The notes under the pieces are model-generated. The model was not told where the DNA came from and searched no databases. It saw only the letters and a list, made by a program, of their open reading frames with translations. Of a stretch of DNA of 64,000 nucleotides, positions 37,898 to 47,246 are shown in pieces. The translations under genes were made by a program, and so were the position numbers. The stretch comes from Streptomyces pacificus. Its GTDB lineage: Bacteria; Actinomycetota; Actinomycetes; Streptomycetales; Streptomycetaceae. The stretch spans positions 119,380 through 183,379 of the forward strand of contig NZ_BLLG01000012.1 in assembly GCF_011766325.1 (NCBI RefSeq), written 5' to 3'. Numbering within the stretch: position 1 is the stretch's first letter; each line of letters opens with the position of its first letter.

Positions 37898-38986
37898 CTA
37901 CCCGCGGACCAGCACATCGCGGGGGATCGCCTGCAGATGCGTCGGTTCCTGGTTTCCCGCATGGACGAAGTGCAGTGCGTGACGCGCCCGGGTGGCCAGC
38001 ACGTAGTAGGTCATACGCAGCTCCGCCGAGGAGGGGTCCACGGCTGCGTCCGTCTCGGTGTCCGGCACCACGACGGTGTCGAACTCCAGCCCCTTCGCAC
38101 TGGCCCGGTGGACGATGACGATGCCGGGGCGGGAGAGGTCGAGCGCCCGGTACCGGCCGCCGGTCGCCTGCGCCGTGTACGTCTGCGGCCTCAGCCGGGG
38201 GGCCTTGCGTTCCAGGCGCGACAGCAGATCGAACTGCGTCCGGGTCGAGTGCACCACCACTCCGACGGTGTGGCTGCGCTGCCTCTCGGCAAGCCCGATC
38301 AGCAGGTCCGTCACCGCTCCCGGGTGCGGCAGCGCATGCAGCCGAGGCAGAGGTCCGTCACGGCCGGGCAGCGCGGGCGGGTGCCTGCCGGTGTGGAACC
38401 AGGCGGCCAGCTCCGCCGTCTGCCGGGTGTTGCGGTGGTTGCCGTCGAGATCGTGGACGGAGCAGTTGCCCAGCCCCTGGGCGATCTCGTCCAGGGTGGA
38501 GCGGGATTCGGTCAGCCGCTGGCACTCGTCGGCGAACACCGTGGTGGGCGCGCCGATCATCCGGCAAAGCCGGTAGAACTCCGGCGGCAGGTCCTGCCCT
38601 TCGTCGACGACCAGGGCAACGGGGCCGTCCTCTTCGGTGAGGACCGCCCGTTCGTAGAAGGCGGGCCAGTCGAACCATCCGTCGTCGGTCCGCGGGGCGT
38701 CCGGCCCGTACCAGCGGGCGAGCCAGCCGTGCACCGTCTCGACCCCGACGTCCGCGCTGTCCAGGCAGAGCTCCGACACCAGCGGCCACAGCGACTGCCG
38801 CAGGAGGTTCGACCGGGTCAGCAGGACGGTACGGGTGCCGGTCAGGGCGAGCATCGCGGCCCGCTGCGCCGCCAGGAGGCTCTTGCCGCTCCCGGGCGTC
38901 CCGTTGACCAGGTGGTTCCCGTCGAACGGCAGCCCGTCGAGCAGGGCCCGCTGGGCCGGCGTCGCATCGAGGTACGTCAGGGTCAT
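37898..38986 (-). CDS. SF1 (UvrD/Rep-like) DNA helicase of the defence operon
   Basis: ATG 38986 lies 3 bp after the DrmB stop; 362 residues, short for a helicase. Motifs in order: HLVNGTPGSGKS (I), LLTRSNLL (Ia), VALVVDEGQDLPPEF (II), TVFADECQRL (III), DLDGNHRNT (IV), HRASAKGLEFDTVVVPD (V), YYVLATRARHALHF (VI). It has no 1B/2B insertions and no nuclease domain. It is the last gene of the leftward operon, taking the position where DISARM usually carries the PLD protein DrmC. The likely role is DNA or RNA unwinding in the defence complex. Confidence 0.85.
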   Translation of the reverse strand: MTLTYLDATPAQRALLDGLPFDGNHLVNGTPGSGKSLLAAQRAAMLALTGTRTVLLTRSNLLRQSLWPLVSELCLDSADVGVETVHGWLARWYGPDAPRTDDGWFDWPAFYERAVLTEEDGPVALVVDEGQDLPPEFYRLCRMIGAPTTVFADECQRLTESRSTLDEIAQGLGNCSVHDLDGNHRNTRQTAELAAWFHTGRHPPALPGRDGPLPRLHALPHPGAVTDLLIGLAERQRSHTVGVVVHSTRTQFDLLSRLERKAPRLRPQTYTAQATGGRYRALDLSRPGIVIVHRASAKGLEFDTVVVPDTETDAAVDPSSAELRMTYYVLATRARHALHFVHAGNQEPTHLQAIPRDVLVRG

Positions 38987-38989
38987 GGC

Positions 38990-40828
38990 TCACTCCCGGG
39001 CAGCCGCCGCACGGGCGGCGGCCACGATCGGCTCGAAGAATCCGGGGATGCCTCCCCCGCCCACGACGAGCGCGCGGTCCAGCAGGGTGTTCCCGGTCTC
39101 GCAGCTGGTCTCGGGGAGCAGCGCGCAGGCGTGGCAGGCCGCCCGGTTGAGGTTGCCGAAGCCCTGACCGGTGTGTTCCGAGCACAGCGGATCGGCCGAG
39201 CACCAGGCGGCTGCCTCCGCCGTCCTCAGCAGCGTCTCCGCGAGCCGGGGCGGCTCCCCCTGCTGCACGAGACCGCCCAGCGTGCCCTCGGCGTCGCCGG
39301 CCGCCGTGTACACGAGGATCCCGCACTGGCCGTGTTCGGGCCGGGCGTACACCCGCTCGCGGAGACTGGCCGTGGCGTAGCCGGACTCGAAGGACAGCTG
39401 GCGCACCACCAGGTGGGCCAGGCTGTGCAGGAGTACGAATCGGGGCGGCAGTTCGGGGCCGGTCAGCGCCTGGAGCCGGTCCTTCTGGAAGGACCGGTCG
39501 AGGTCGGCCCGGAGCCCGGCCACCCTGGAGCGGACGGCGGGAAGGACTTCCCAGGCGGCGAGCTCGTCGGCGTCGAGGGTGATCAGGACGCCCTCGCCGA
39601 AGACCTCGACCGCGGGCAGCCAGCGCAGCTTGCGCGAGGTGTCGGCAGGGACGAGGGCGGCGTCCGGGGAGACCCGGCTGAAGCCGGACAGGGCGCGGAC
39701 TTCGCGCAGCCGGTCGGCGAGGACGATCCGTCCCGTCCGGCGGTGCAGCCCGGCCCATGGCCCGGTCCTCTCCCCGGCGAGTCCGAGGGTGGTGCCGCGT
39801 ATCGAGAAGTCGCCGGTCAGGGGCGGTTCGGCGGCGGTAAGCGCCGCCCATTCCTCACGGCGCAGGTCGGGTCCCGCGGCGAGCGCGGCGTCCGCGGTGC
39901 CGGTCCGGGCCGGCGTACCGGTTCCCGTCTCCTCGGCGAGGAGCGCGTCGAGGAGGCCGTCGTCCACGCCCGTGTCCTCCTTGATCATGTCCCGGAGGAC
40001 CTCCGCCCGCGGGGTCCCGGCGGTCTTGCAGAGCAGCACCCAGTACTCACTCTCGCGGACGCGTTCCGCGAGGGCCTCCTCCCCCGCGGCAGGCAGGTCG
40101 GTCTCGGGGAGGGAGAGCGCCGAGTGGACCAGCGGGTAGTAGAGGTTGCCGGCCGTACGCTGGACGACCTGCACGGGCTTGGCGCAGTCCACGGCTTCGC
40201 CCAGCCGCTGCCAGGGGTTCCTCCCGGAGCAGCGCATGCCGTGCGTGCCGAGGATGTCCAGCAGGTCCCGGGAGGCCCGGCAGCCGGGTGCCGCGCACGA
40301 GACGGACAGGGCTTCCAGGCCCGTCACGCGGTCCGCGACCCGGAACCGCAGGCGTTCGCGCGAGCCGCAGGACTGCCGGGCTGCGGCGTCGAGCCGGGCG
40401 TGCGCCCAGAACCACCAGTCGACGTCGCCGAGGTGTCCGGCGGCGCAGATCTGGACGAAGCGCATCGGGGCGAGCCGGCGCACCGGTGTGCAGGACGGGC
40501 AGCTCGGCGGGGTGCCGGGCTTCTCGTCGGCGATGCGCCACCGCACCATGCGGCGGCAGGAGCCGCAGAACAGCCAGGCCGGAAAGCGGATGTAGGGCGC
40601 GCCGGGGGCGTCGGCGCGGTCGAAGCGGTCGTCGAGCGCGGCGGGCGCCGCGAAGAAGCCGCTCACCCCGAGCCGCGCGGCCAGGCGCGGGGAGGCCACG
40701 GGCCGGCGCTGCCGCGGCCAGTCGCCGATGCCCGTCGCGACGAACGATTCGCCCTGGATGTCGAAGACCGCGCCGACCCCGAACGGCAGCACCGTCTGGG
40801 CCTGTCGTACCCGGAGCTTGCGCGTCAC
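38990..40828 (-). CDS. drmB: DrmB-like DUF1998 protein
   Basis: GTG 40828 overlaps the DrmA stop as GTGA, with GGGAG 7 nt upstream; 612 residues. The opening RKLRVRQAQTVLPFGVGAVF is the usual DrmB start. Zinc-ribbon-like pairs appear at FCGSCRRM and CPSC, then CAAPGCRASRD. The C-terminal DUF1998 module has LVVRQLSFESGYATASLRER and the Cys/His set in CSEHTGQGFGNLNRAACHAC and PETSCETGNTLLDRALV. In DISARM, DrmB partners the DrmA helicase in a DNA-binding complex. The coupling of the two genes supports the same here. Confidence 0.85.
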   Translation of the reverse strand: MTRKLRVRQAQTVLPFGVGAVFDIQGESFVATGIGDWPRQRRPVASPRLAARLGVSGFFAAPAALDDRFDRADAPGAPYIRFPAWLFCGSCRRMVRWRIADEKPGTPPSCPSCTPVRRLAPMRFVQICAAGHLGDVDWWFWAHARLDAAARQSCGSRERLRFRVADRVTGLEALSVSCAAPGCRASRDLLDILGTHGMRCSGRNPWQRLGEAVDCAKPVQVVQRTAGNLYYPLVHSALSLPETDLPAAGEEALAERVRESEYWVLLCKTAGTPRAEVLRDMIKEDTGVDDGLLDALLAEETGTGTPARTGTADAALAAGPDLRREEWAALTAAEPPLTGDFSIRGTTLGLAGERTGPWAGLHRRTGRIVLADRLREVRALSGFSRVSPDAALVPADTSRKLRWLPAVEVFGEGVLITLDADELAAWEVLPAVRSRVAGLRADLDRSFQKDRLQALTGPELPPRFVLLHSLAHLVVRQLSFESGYATASLRERVYARPEHGQCGILVYTAAGDAEGTLGGLVQQGEPPRLAETLLRTAEAAAWCSADPLCSEHTGQGFGNLNRAACHACALLPETSCETGNTLLDRALVVGGGGIPGFFEPIVAAARAAAARE

Positions 40829-43800
40829 TGGTCGGCTCCCTTCACCGTCACCTGGCATTCGCGGTCCACGCTGCGCATGGAGTGCAGGGTGTCCCACAGC
40901 CCTCCGTGCTGTTCGAAGTTCTTCAGCAGGTTGTGCTGACCCTTGCCCTGGCCGCGGTAGTAGAGCTCCTTGCCTTCCTGCTCGGCGTTGCGTGCCGCTT
41001 CCTCCCAGGCGGCGAGGATCTCGGCCAGCTCGGTGCGGACGGCGTGCGCGGCATGCCGGTCGCTCGCCCCCGCCTTCCGTGCCAGCGTCTCGGCGAGGGC
41101 CCGAGCCTCGTCGAGCCTGGTGGGCAGTTCCCCTGCCTGGTTCTCCCCGCTGAGCCCGAGCCGGTGGCGTACGAGGATGACGAGCGCGGCATGCAGAGCC
41201 CGTCGGCGTGAGGGGAGGGACCAGGGCGTGACGCTGGTCGGTTCGACGTGACGGTACAGGGCCCGGTGGTAGGGGCCGAAGGTCTCGTAGTGAGAACGGT
41301 CCCTGGGACGGGTGGCGTTGAAGAAGGTGACGACGAGACCGGGCACATTGTGCCGGCCGACCCGGCTGGTGGCCTGGATGTATTCGGCGGTGGTCTTGGG
41401 CTGGCCCTGCATCAGCATCAGGGCGAGCCGTTTGACGTCCACGCCGACCGACAGCATGTTGGTGCAGGGCAGGAAGGACACGGCGTCCTGCTGGTCCCAG
41501 GACTTCTCCAGCCGGTCGAGCAGCAGGGGCTGTTCGGTCCGGGCGAGGTTGCTCGTCAGCTCCTGCACCTGGTGGTCGGCCAGCGGGCGCACACCCGCAC
41601 CGGCGTCCAGGCCCGCGAGCTGGGCGGGGATGTCGTCCGCCGCTGCGGTGACGGTCCGGCCGAGTTCCCGCAGGCTGTGGTGGTAGGCGACCAGGGTCCA
41701 GTAGGCGTCCCGGTGTTCCTCGGGCAGTTCCCAGGCACCCTGGAGCATCGCGGCCGCGGTGGCGACGGCGGCGCGGCCCGCGGTGTGTCCCTGAGCCATC
41801 ACCCCGAGGTAGCGGCGGCCGGGGCGCGAGGTGTCGGGTTCGGCGAAGTAGGAGTAGCGGGCGTCGAGACCGGCCGGCGGGAACAGTTGCACCTCCGACC
41901 CGTACAGGGCGCGCACCTGTTCGCCGGAGCGGCGAATGGTGGCGGTGGAGGCGACCACCTTCGGGCCGGTTCCGTCCGCCGTGCTGCACAGGCCGAGAAT
42001 CGCGGCCTCGTAGAGGCCGACGGTCGTGCCGAGCGGCCCGGTCAGCAGGTGCAGCTCGTCCTGGATGACCAGGGAGGGCGGTCGGCAGCCGGTCTCCGCG
42101 CCGAACAGCCTTCCGGCCCGGGGCTCCCAGGCGAGCCGGGCGAATTTGTCGACGGTCCCGAGGACGAAGGTCGGCGGGTGGTCGTAGAGCTGCTGGTCGA
42201 CGACGGCGACGGGCAGCTCGTCGTGGAAGACGCAGGTGTCGCGGGGGCAGAAGAAGGCGAACGAGCCGGCCTCGGCCCTGATGCCGTAGTCCGCGTGGTC
42301 GCCGGAGCGGTGCTCCGGCACGATCCGGGTCCCGCACCAGGGGCAGCGATCGAGGATGAACACGTCCTCGGGACGGGCCGCGGCCCGGATGTCCTGCGCC
42401 GCCTTCACCGCGGCGTCGTAGGAGTTGGGCGAGGTCGCCTCGCCCACCCACAGGCCGATCGTGAACGGCTCCGCCCCGAAGTGGCCGGGATCGGCCCTGC
42501 GCAGCGTCTCCAGCGCGCACACGGTGGTCGCGGCACGCTGGAACTGCTGGGTGGTCAGCAGGCTGAGGGTGTACCGGCTGAGGACGGCCGTACCACCGCC
42601 CCTCGGATCCCGCCGGCGCAGCACCATGACGAAGGCGGCGAGCAGCAGGTACGCCTCGGTCTTGCCGCCACCGGTCGGGAACCAGATGAGGTCGGTCAGG
42701 TTCCGGTCGGGGTGGCGCGGGTCGGCGACTCCGTCCAGGGCCAGCAGGAAGAACGCCAGCTGGAACGAGCGCCAGGTGGCCTCGGGGTCGGGTGCGGGGT
42801 CCGCCTGTACGGGGTCGCGGCGGGAGCGGCGCGACCCCGCCTGGTCGCGGGCGGAGTGCCTCATCTGCAGGGCCATGGCGAGGTTGGCGGTGCGGAAGGC
42901 GTCCAGCAGTTCCGGGCAGCCGGGGTCGCAGAGGGTGCGGACCCCGGATTCCATGCGGGCCACGGCGGCACCGATCCGCTTGAGCACCCGTTCGGCGGCG
43001 GCGCGGCCCCATTCCGGCACCTCGGTGCGCAGCTGCTGCTCGTACCAGTCGCGGTAGCCGGTGGTGAACTCCGTGAGCTCCCTGCGGAGCTGTGCCACGG
43101 GCAGCGCCGGGTCGGCCAGGTGCAGCACGTTGAGGACGGGTGCGCCGACGAGCCCGGCCGGCCTGGTCGCGGGCACCTCGGTTTCCGGCAGCACCGCCGC
43201 GCGCAGCCCGGTGACGGTCCCGCCGTCGCGTTCCTCCTCGACGGAGCACCCGTGACCGACGGCGTGGGTGCGGACGTGCCGGTACTGGAGCCTCAGCTCC
43301 TGTTCCTCGGGGTCCCGGCTGGCCAGCCGGACGCTGGGGTACTGGAGTACCCGGCCCTCGCAGGGCCGTACGCCGAGGCCGACCTGGAAGAGCATCCGTT
43401 CCCACTGGGCCGCGCGGCCGAGGGCCGGTTCGGTACGGGCGGCGTTCACCAGGGCGACGGTGACCAGCTGCCCGGCGCCGAGGGGCCGTCGGCGCAGCCG
43501 CAGTTCGGCCCGCCCGTCGAGGACCGGGACGGGTACGGGGACGGCTTCCTGGTCCGGTCCGACGCGGTGCGTCTCGTCCTGGAGCGGGATCCGCTGCCAG
43601 CGGCGTCCGTGCTCGCCGTCCGCCGGCAGCGTCCGGTAGCGGGCACCGCCGCAGCTGATCTCCAGAGTGGGGCTGTCGGTGTAGAAGCTCAGGCCGAGGG
43701 AGGACGGCAGCCAGGCGTTCGACTCCGGTACGGGGTCGTCCGCCGGGTCGGTGTCGGCGGCCGCGCCCTCGGTTCCGATGCCGTCTCCGTCCTCGGCCGC

Positions 43801-43956
43801 CAGCGTGAGCTGCCTTTGCAGGTCCGCGTCCTGGGGGTAGAGGGTCCCCATCAGGTACTGGCGGTCGGGTGGCCCGTCGAGGATCTCGTCCTCGCCCAGG
43901 ACCGGGCCGACGAGCTGGCGGTTGAGGTAGTCGACGAGTTCTTGTCTGGGGTCCAT
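40825..43956 (-). CDS. drmA: DrmA-like DISARM helicase
   Basis: 1,043 residues from ATG 43956 (GAGGA upstream), 50 bp after the sigma gene. After an about 400-residue N-terminal region come helicase motifs: WFPTGGGKTEAYL (I, about 425), a zinc-finger-like CPWCGT insert, VIQDELHLLTGPLG (II, about 630), VVASTATIRR (III), SVGVDVKRLALMLMQGQPKT and IQATSRVGR (V/VI, about 830-865). C-terminal helices end near the DrmB start. DrmA with DrmB is the defining pair of DISARM phage defence. The order helicase then DUF1998 protein is conserved here. Confidence 0.88.
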   Translation of the reverse strand: MDPRQELVDYLNRQLVGPVLGEDEILDGPPDRQYLMGTLYPQDADLQRQLTLAAEDGDGIGTEGAAADTDPADDPVPESNAWLPSSLGLSFYTDSPTLEISCGGARYRTLPADGEHGRRWQRIPLQDETHRVGPDQEAVPVPVPVLDGRAELRLRRRPLGAGQLVTVALVNAARTEPALGRAAQWERMLFQVGLGVRPCEGRVLQYPSVRLASRDPEEQELRLQYRHVRTHAVGHGCSVEEERDGGTVTGLRAAVLPETEVPATRPAGLVGAPVLNVLHLADPALPVAQLRRELTEFTTGYRDWYEQQLRTEVPEWGRAAAERVLKRIGAAVARMESGVRTLCDPGCPELLDAFRTANLAMALQMRHSARDQAGSRRSRRDPVQADPAPDPEATWRSFQLAFFLLALDGVADPRHPDRNLTDLIWFPTGGGKTEAYLLLAAFVMVLRRRDPRGGGTAVLSRYTLSLLTTQQFQRAATTVCALETLRRADPGHFGAEPFTIGLWVGEATSPNSYDAAVKAAQDIRAAARPEDVFILDRCPWCGTRIVPEHRSGDHADYGIRAEAGSFAFFCPRDTCVFHDELPVAVVDQQLYDHPPTFVLGTVDKFARLAWEPRAGRLFGAETGCRPPSLVIQDELHLLTGPLGTTVGLYEAAILGLCSTADGTGPKVVASTATIRRSGEQVRALYGSEVQLFPPAGLDARYSYFAEPDTSRPGRRYLGVMAQGHTAGRAAVATAAAMLQGAWELPEEHRDAYWTLVAYHHSLRELGRTVTAAADDIPAQLAGLDAGAGVRPLADHQVQELTSNLARTEQPLLLDRLEKSWDQQDAVSFLPCTNMLSVGVDVKRLALMLMQGQPKTTAEYIQATSRVGRHNVPGLVVTFFNATRPRDRSHYETFGPYHRALYRHVEPTSVTPWSLPSRRRALHAALVILVRHRLGLSGENQAGELPTRLDEARALAETLARKAGASDRHAAHAVRTELAEILAAWEEAARNAEQEGKELYYRGQGKGQHNLLKNFEQHGGLWDTLHSMRSVDRECQVTVKGADQ

Positions 43957-44006
43957 GGGTCCTCGGGAGATGGCTCGGACGGTGGTGGCGGGCGGCGCAC
44001 GGGCGA

Positions 44007-47000
44007 TCAGCCGCGGCCCCGCATGTCGCGCGGGGTCCGGCGCTCGGGCGCCGTGGTGAGGGCCGCTATCTGGGCTTCCAGTTCGGCGACCAGTCGGTGG
44101 GCGTCACGCGCGGCGGTTTCGGTCTCCGCGATGCGCTGCGCCGCCCAACGCTCTACGGCCTCGATCGCGGCGCCTGCGTCGTCCTCGGCCTCCCGCAGTG
44201 CCGCCTCCCGCTGGGCGACCGCGAATCGCGCCCCCCGGAGCTGCTCCTCCAAGGAGCCGATCTGTGACAGGTGCTGCCTGGCGGATTCCCGCGCCCGCTC
44301 TTCGGCCCGTGCGGCACGCTCCTCGGCCTCCCGCAGTCCCGCCATGAGCGCGGCGGTCTGCGTCTGATGCTCCGCGCGCTCGCGCCGCAGCCGGGCTTCG
44401 GCTTCTTCGCGGAGCCCGGCCGAGCGGGCGTCGGCCTCCCTGCGCAGTGACCGTTCCTGCCGTTGCAGGGCCCGGTCGACCCGCCCGAGGTACGCGGCCT
44501 CCAGCTCGTCGAGCCGGCGCTCGACCTCGGCGTCCAGGGCCGCGTTCCACTCCGCGGCAGTGTGTCGGGGACGCTGTCCCCGCGCCGCGGCCGCCAGGAC
44601 GGGAGCGGAAGGGACTACCGTGCTTCCCGCGGATACGCCTGCCCGCTCCGGTTCCGCCACCGCCCCGGCCGCCGCTGCGGGCTCTGTCCCGGTCCCCGCA
44701 GGCCTCTCCGCCGTGGCGGCTCCCTCCGGGGCGGCCGGACCGGTCGCGGCGGCGGACGCCGCCGGGGCCACCGGCTCCTTCGTGAACTCACGCAGGGCAT
44801 CGCGGACGGCGAGGCGGGATTCCCGGTGGACCAGGGGGCGTTGGGCCAGGTAGAACCTCGGCGACACCCCATTCAGCGCCTGGAAGGACCGGTCGAGGAA
44901 GTCCGCAGGGCGCATGCCGGAGTCCTTGAGCGAGTCGAACACCTTCTGCAGCACTTCGAGGGCGGCGACCACGGGACGGTCCAGCGTGCCCCGCCGTTTC
45001 AGCACCGCCACCACGTCGTCGGCCGCGGGCCGCCCCAGCACGTGGGCCAGTTCCTCGTGGCCGAGGGCCAGCAACACGTACTCGGAGAGCCAGGCCACGC
45101 TCCCGGAGAACTGCACCGGGATGGCCAGCGCCCGCTCCCAGTCAGGAGCGTACGGCCCTCGCGGTAAGCCGGCCTGGAGGGGAGCGGGAGCGGCCACGTG
45201 AGCCGGAGCGGGCGCGCTCGGGGAAGCAGGTGGGGGAGCCGACGCAGACGCGGCCACCGGCTCGGCCGCGGGAGCAGGGTCGGACACCGGCGCGGGCACG
45301 GCCGCCGGCGCGGGAACGGGAACAGGCTCGGGAACGGGCTCGGGCTCCGACACAGGCGCAGGCGCGGGCACGGGCGCAGCCTGCGGCGCACCAGCACCAG
45401 CACCCGCACCCGCACCCGCACCCGCGCTCGGCCCAGCCTCCGACCGTGTGGCATCCGGCCGCACCACCGGGTCCTGCCCGGCGACGGATTCGGCCCCGGT
45501 ACCCGGCTGCCCGGCCTGGGCGGCACCGGCAGCGTGGGCGAATCGGGCCACGCGGGCGGCACGGGCCGTCTGGACAGCGCGGGCGGCACGAGCAGCGCGC
45601 GCCGCGCGGGCGGCACGGGCCGCCCGCTGCGTGCGCGTGGCGCGCTTGCGCGGCTTCGGGTCGGGCGGCTCCCTGTGCCCGGGACCGAAGCCGGCCTCCA
45701 GCAGCATCTGCCGCAGCGTCTCGAACGCCTTCATTTCCACCTGGCGGATGCGCTCACGCGTGACGTCGAACTCCCTGCCCAGGTCCTCCAGGGTCGACCG
45801 CTCCCCGTCGTCCAGCCCTGTCCGGCGCAGCAGGATCCTGGCCTCCCGCTCGCCGAACCGTTCCAGGAATGACAGCAGGTACGCACGGTGCATCTGCTCC
45901 ATGGCCAGCCGCTCGGCCGAGGGCAGCGGACGGTCAAGGGCGACGAGGTCGCCCAGGTGGGCGCCGTCCGCGACGATCCGGTCCAGGGAGTCCGTGCGGC
46001 GGCTCAGCAGCAGGATCCCCTCCACGCGGTGCACGGGCATGTCGCACACCACGGCCAGGTCGGCCGGGCGCGCGGGCCGGCCCTGCGACTGGAGCGTCCG
46101 CTCGGTCATGGCGACCTTGCGCATCTTCTCGTGCATGTGGACGGGGATGCGGATGACGGCCCCTTCGTCGGCGACGGCCCGGGTGAGTCCCTGCCGGATC
46201 CACCAGGTGGCGTACGTGGAGAACTTGTAGCCCTGGGTCGGGTCGAACTTCACCGCCGCCCTCATCAGGGCCCGGGCCCCGTGCTGGAACAGGTCCTCGT
46301 AGTCGAGCCCCTGCTCCAGGTACTTGGGAACGATGCTGCGGACCAGCCGCTGGTTGTGGACGACGAAGCAGTTCCGCGCCCTGACCCGGATGTCGGTGGC
46401 GGGCAGCGCGGCGATCTCCGCCTCCGTCACCGGCCGGCCGATCCCCTCTGCTCCACCCCGTACCAGCGCTCCGAGTCCCACCTCTTCGGCTGCCGACAGA
46501 AGACGGCTCTCCGGCCGCCGGATGAAGCGGCTCTCGTCAAGAAGGGCACGGGCGGCCTCGACGGCCCGGCTCACGTCACCGACCGCGGGCGGCGAAACGG
46601 CCGGCAGGAAGGGCTCCGCGTCCTCCGCGTCCTCCGCGTCCTCCGGGCCGTCCGCGTCCTCCGGGCCGGCTGTCGGCACGGACACCTCGGACAGCGGCAC
46701 GCTCGGCGCCGGCCGGACGGCAGCCTCATCCCTCGGCCCGGGTACGACGCTTCCGGCGGCAGTCCGCGCCGGCGGCCGGGGCGACACCCTGGCGCGCAGC
46801 GTCCGCTCCTCCTCCGGCGTCAGCCCGCACAGGCGCGCGACGCCGGCGACCGTCTCGGCACCCACGCTCCCCCGGCCGCCCTGGTAGCGGCCCAGGAGGC
46901 CGTGTGCCAGGTCCACCCGGCCCGCGGCCGGCGACGACGACGGCTGCGGCTGCGGCTGCGGCTGCGGCTGCGGCTGCGGCTGCGGCTGCGGTGCAACCTT

Positions 47001-47246
47001 CCGGGTGTCCCGCCGGTCCTTGCTGATGTGTTCCGCTTCGCCCCGGACCCCCAGCCCCAGGCGGGCCAGCTCGTCGCGGAGTCGGTCCTGCTCCCCCTGC
47101 ACCAGCCCGAGCCTGTCCACGCTCAGGAGGAACTGCCGCTCGGAGACCACACCCGACACGGCGGCGCGCATCAGTTCGCCGTACAGCTCACGAAGGGCGG
47201 CCCGGAGTTCGGCGGCACTGCGTTCACCTCGGCCCTCTGCCTTCAC
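44007..47246 (-). CDS. Giant sigma-70-type factor with coiled-coil C-terminus, first gene of the defence operon
   Basis: GTG 47246 has GGAGG 6 nt upstream; 1,079 residues, about two to three times a normal group 1-2 sigma factor. Region 1.2-2.4 (about 287-369) is canonical: FVVHNQRLVRSIVPKYLEQG, KFDPTQGYKFSTYATWWIRQ, RIPVHMHEKM. Region 4.2 (about 480-512) reads TLEDLGREFDVTRERIRQVE. Preceding these are a helical N-terminus and eight Pro-Gln repeats. After region 4 come Ala/Arg repeats (about 530-556), Gly-Ala repeats, a long Pro/Ala linker, a conserved-looking globular domain (about 705-825) and a heptad-rich coiled coil (about 880-1060). It heads the drmA-drmB-helicase operon. I infer a dedicated sigma factor for this locus or an RNA-polymerase-targeting component; neither is known for DISARM. 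Confidence 0.85.
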   Translation of the reverse strand: MKAEGRGERSAAELRAALRELYGELMRAAVSGVVSERQFLLSVDRLGLVQGEQDRLRDELARLGLGVRGEAEHISKDRRDTRKVAPQPQPQPQPQPQPQPQPSSSPAAGRVDLAHGLLGRYQGGRGSVGAETVAGVARLCGLTPEEERTLRARVSPRPPARTAAGSVVPGPRDEAAVRPAPSVPLSEVSVPTAGPEDADGPEDAEDAEDAEPFLPAVSPPAVGDVSRAVEAARALLDESRFIRRPESRLLSAAEEVGLGALVRGGAEGIGRPVTEAEIAALPATDIRVRARNCFVVHNQRLVRSIVPKYLEQGLDYEDLFQHGARALMRAAVKFDPTQGYKFSTYATWWIRQGLTRAVADEGAVIRIPVHMHEKMRKVAMTERTLQSQGRPARPADLAVVCDMPVHRVEGILLLSRRTDSLDRIVADGAHLGDLVALDRPLPSAERLAMEQMHRAYLLSFLERFGEREARILLRRTGLDDGERSTLEDLGREFDVTRERIRQVEMKAFETLRQMLLEAGFGPGHREPPDPKPRKRATRTQRAARAARAARAARAARAVQTARAARVARFAHAAGAAQAGQPGTGAESVAGQDPVVRPDATRSEAGPSAGAGAGAGAGAGAPQAAPVPAPAPVSEPEPVPEPVPVPAPAAVPAPVSDPAPAAEPVAASASAPPPASPSAPAPAHVAAPAPLQAGLPRGPYAPDWERALAIPVQFSGSVAWLSEYVLLALGHEELAHVLGRPAADDVVAVLKRRGTLDRPVVAALEVLQKVFDSLKDSGMRPADFLDRSFQALNGVSPRFYLAQRPLVHRESRLAVRDALREFTKEPVAPAASAAATGPAAPEGAATAERPAGTGTEPAAAAGAVAEPERAGVSAGSTVVPSAPVLAAAARGQRPRHTAAEWNAALDAEVERRLDELEAAYLGRVDRALQRQERSLRREADARSAGLREEAEARLRRERAEHQTQTAALMAGLREAEERAARAEERARESARQHLSQIGSLEEQLRGARFAVAQREAALREAEDDAGAAIEAVERWAAQRIAETETAARDAHRLVAELEAQIAALTTAPERRTPRDMRGRG

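Noticed and set aside
37610..40939. Plus-strand open frame of 1,109 codons
   Set aside because: Antisense to the SF1 helicase and DrmB genes; low-complexity Gly/Arg/Val composition.
41248..44367. Plus-strand open frame of 1,039 codons
   Set aside because: Antisense to DrmA, which has all helicase motifs.
46935..46992. Regular repeats considered as a CRISPR array
   Set aside because: Pure hexamer repeats without spacers, inside a coding frame.
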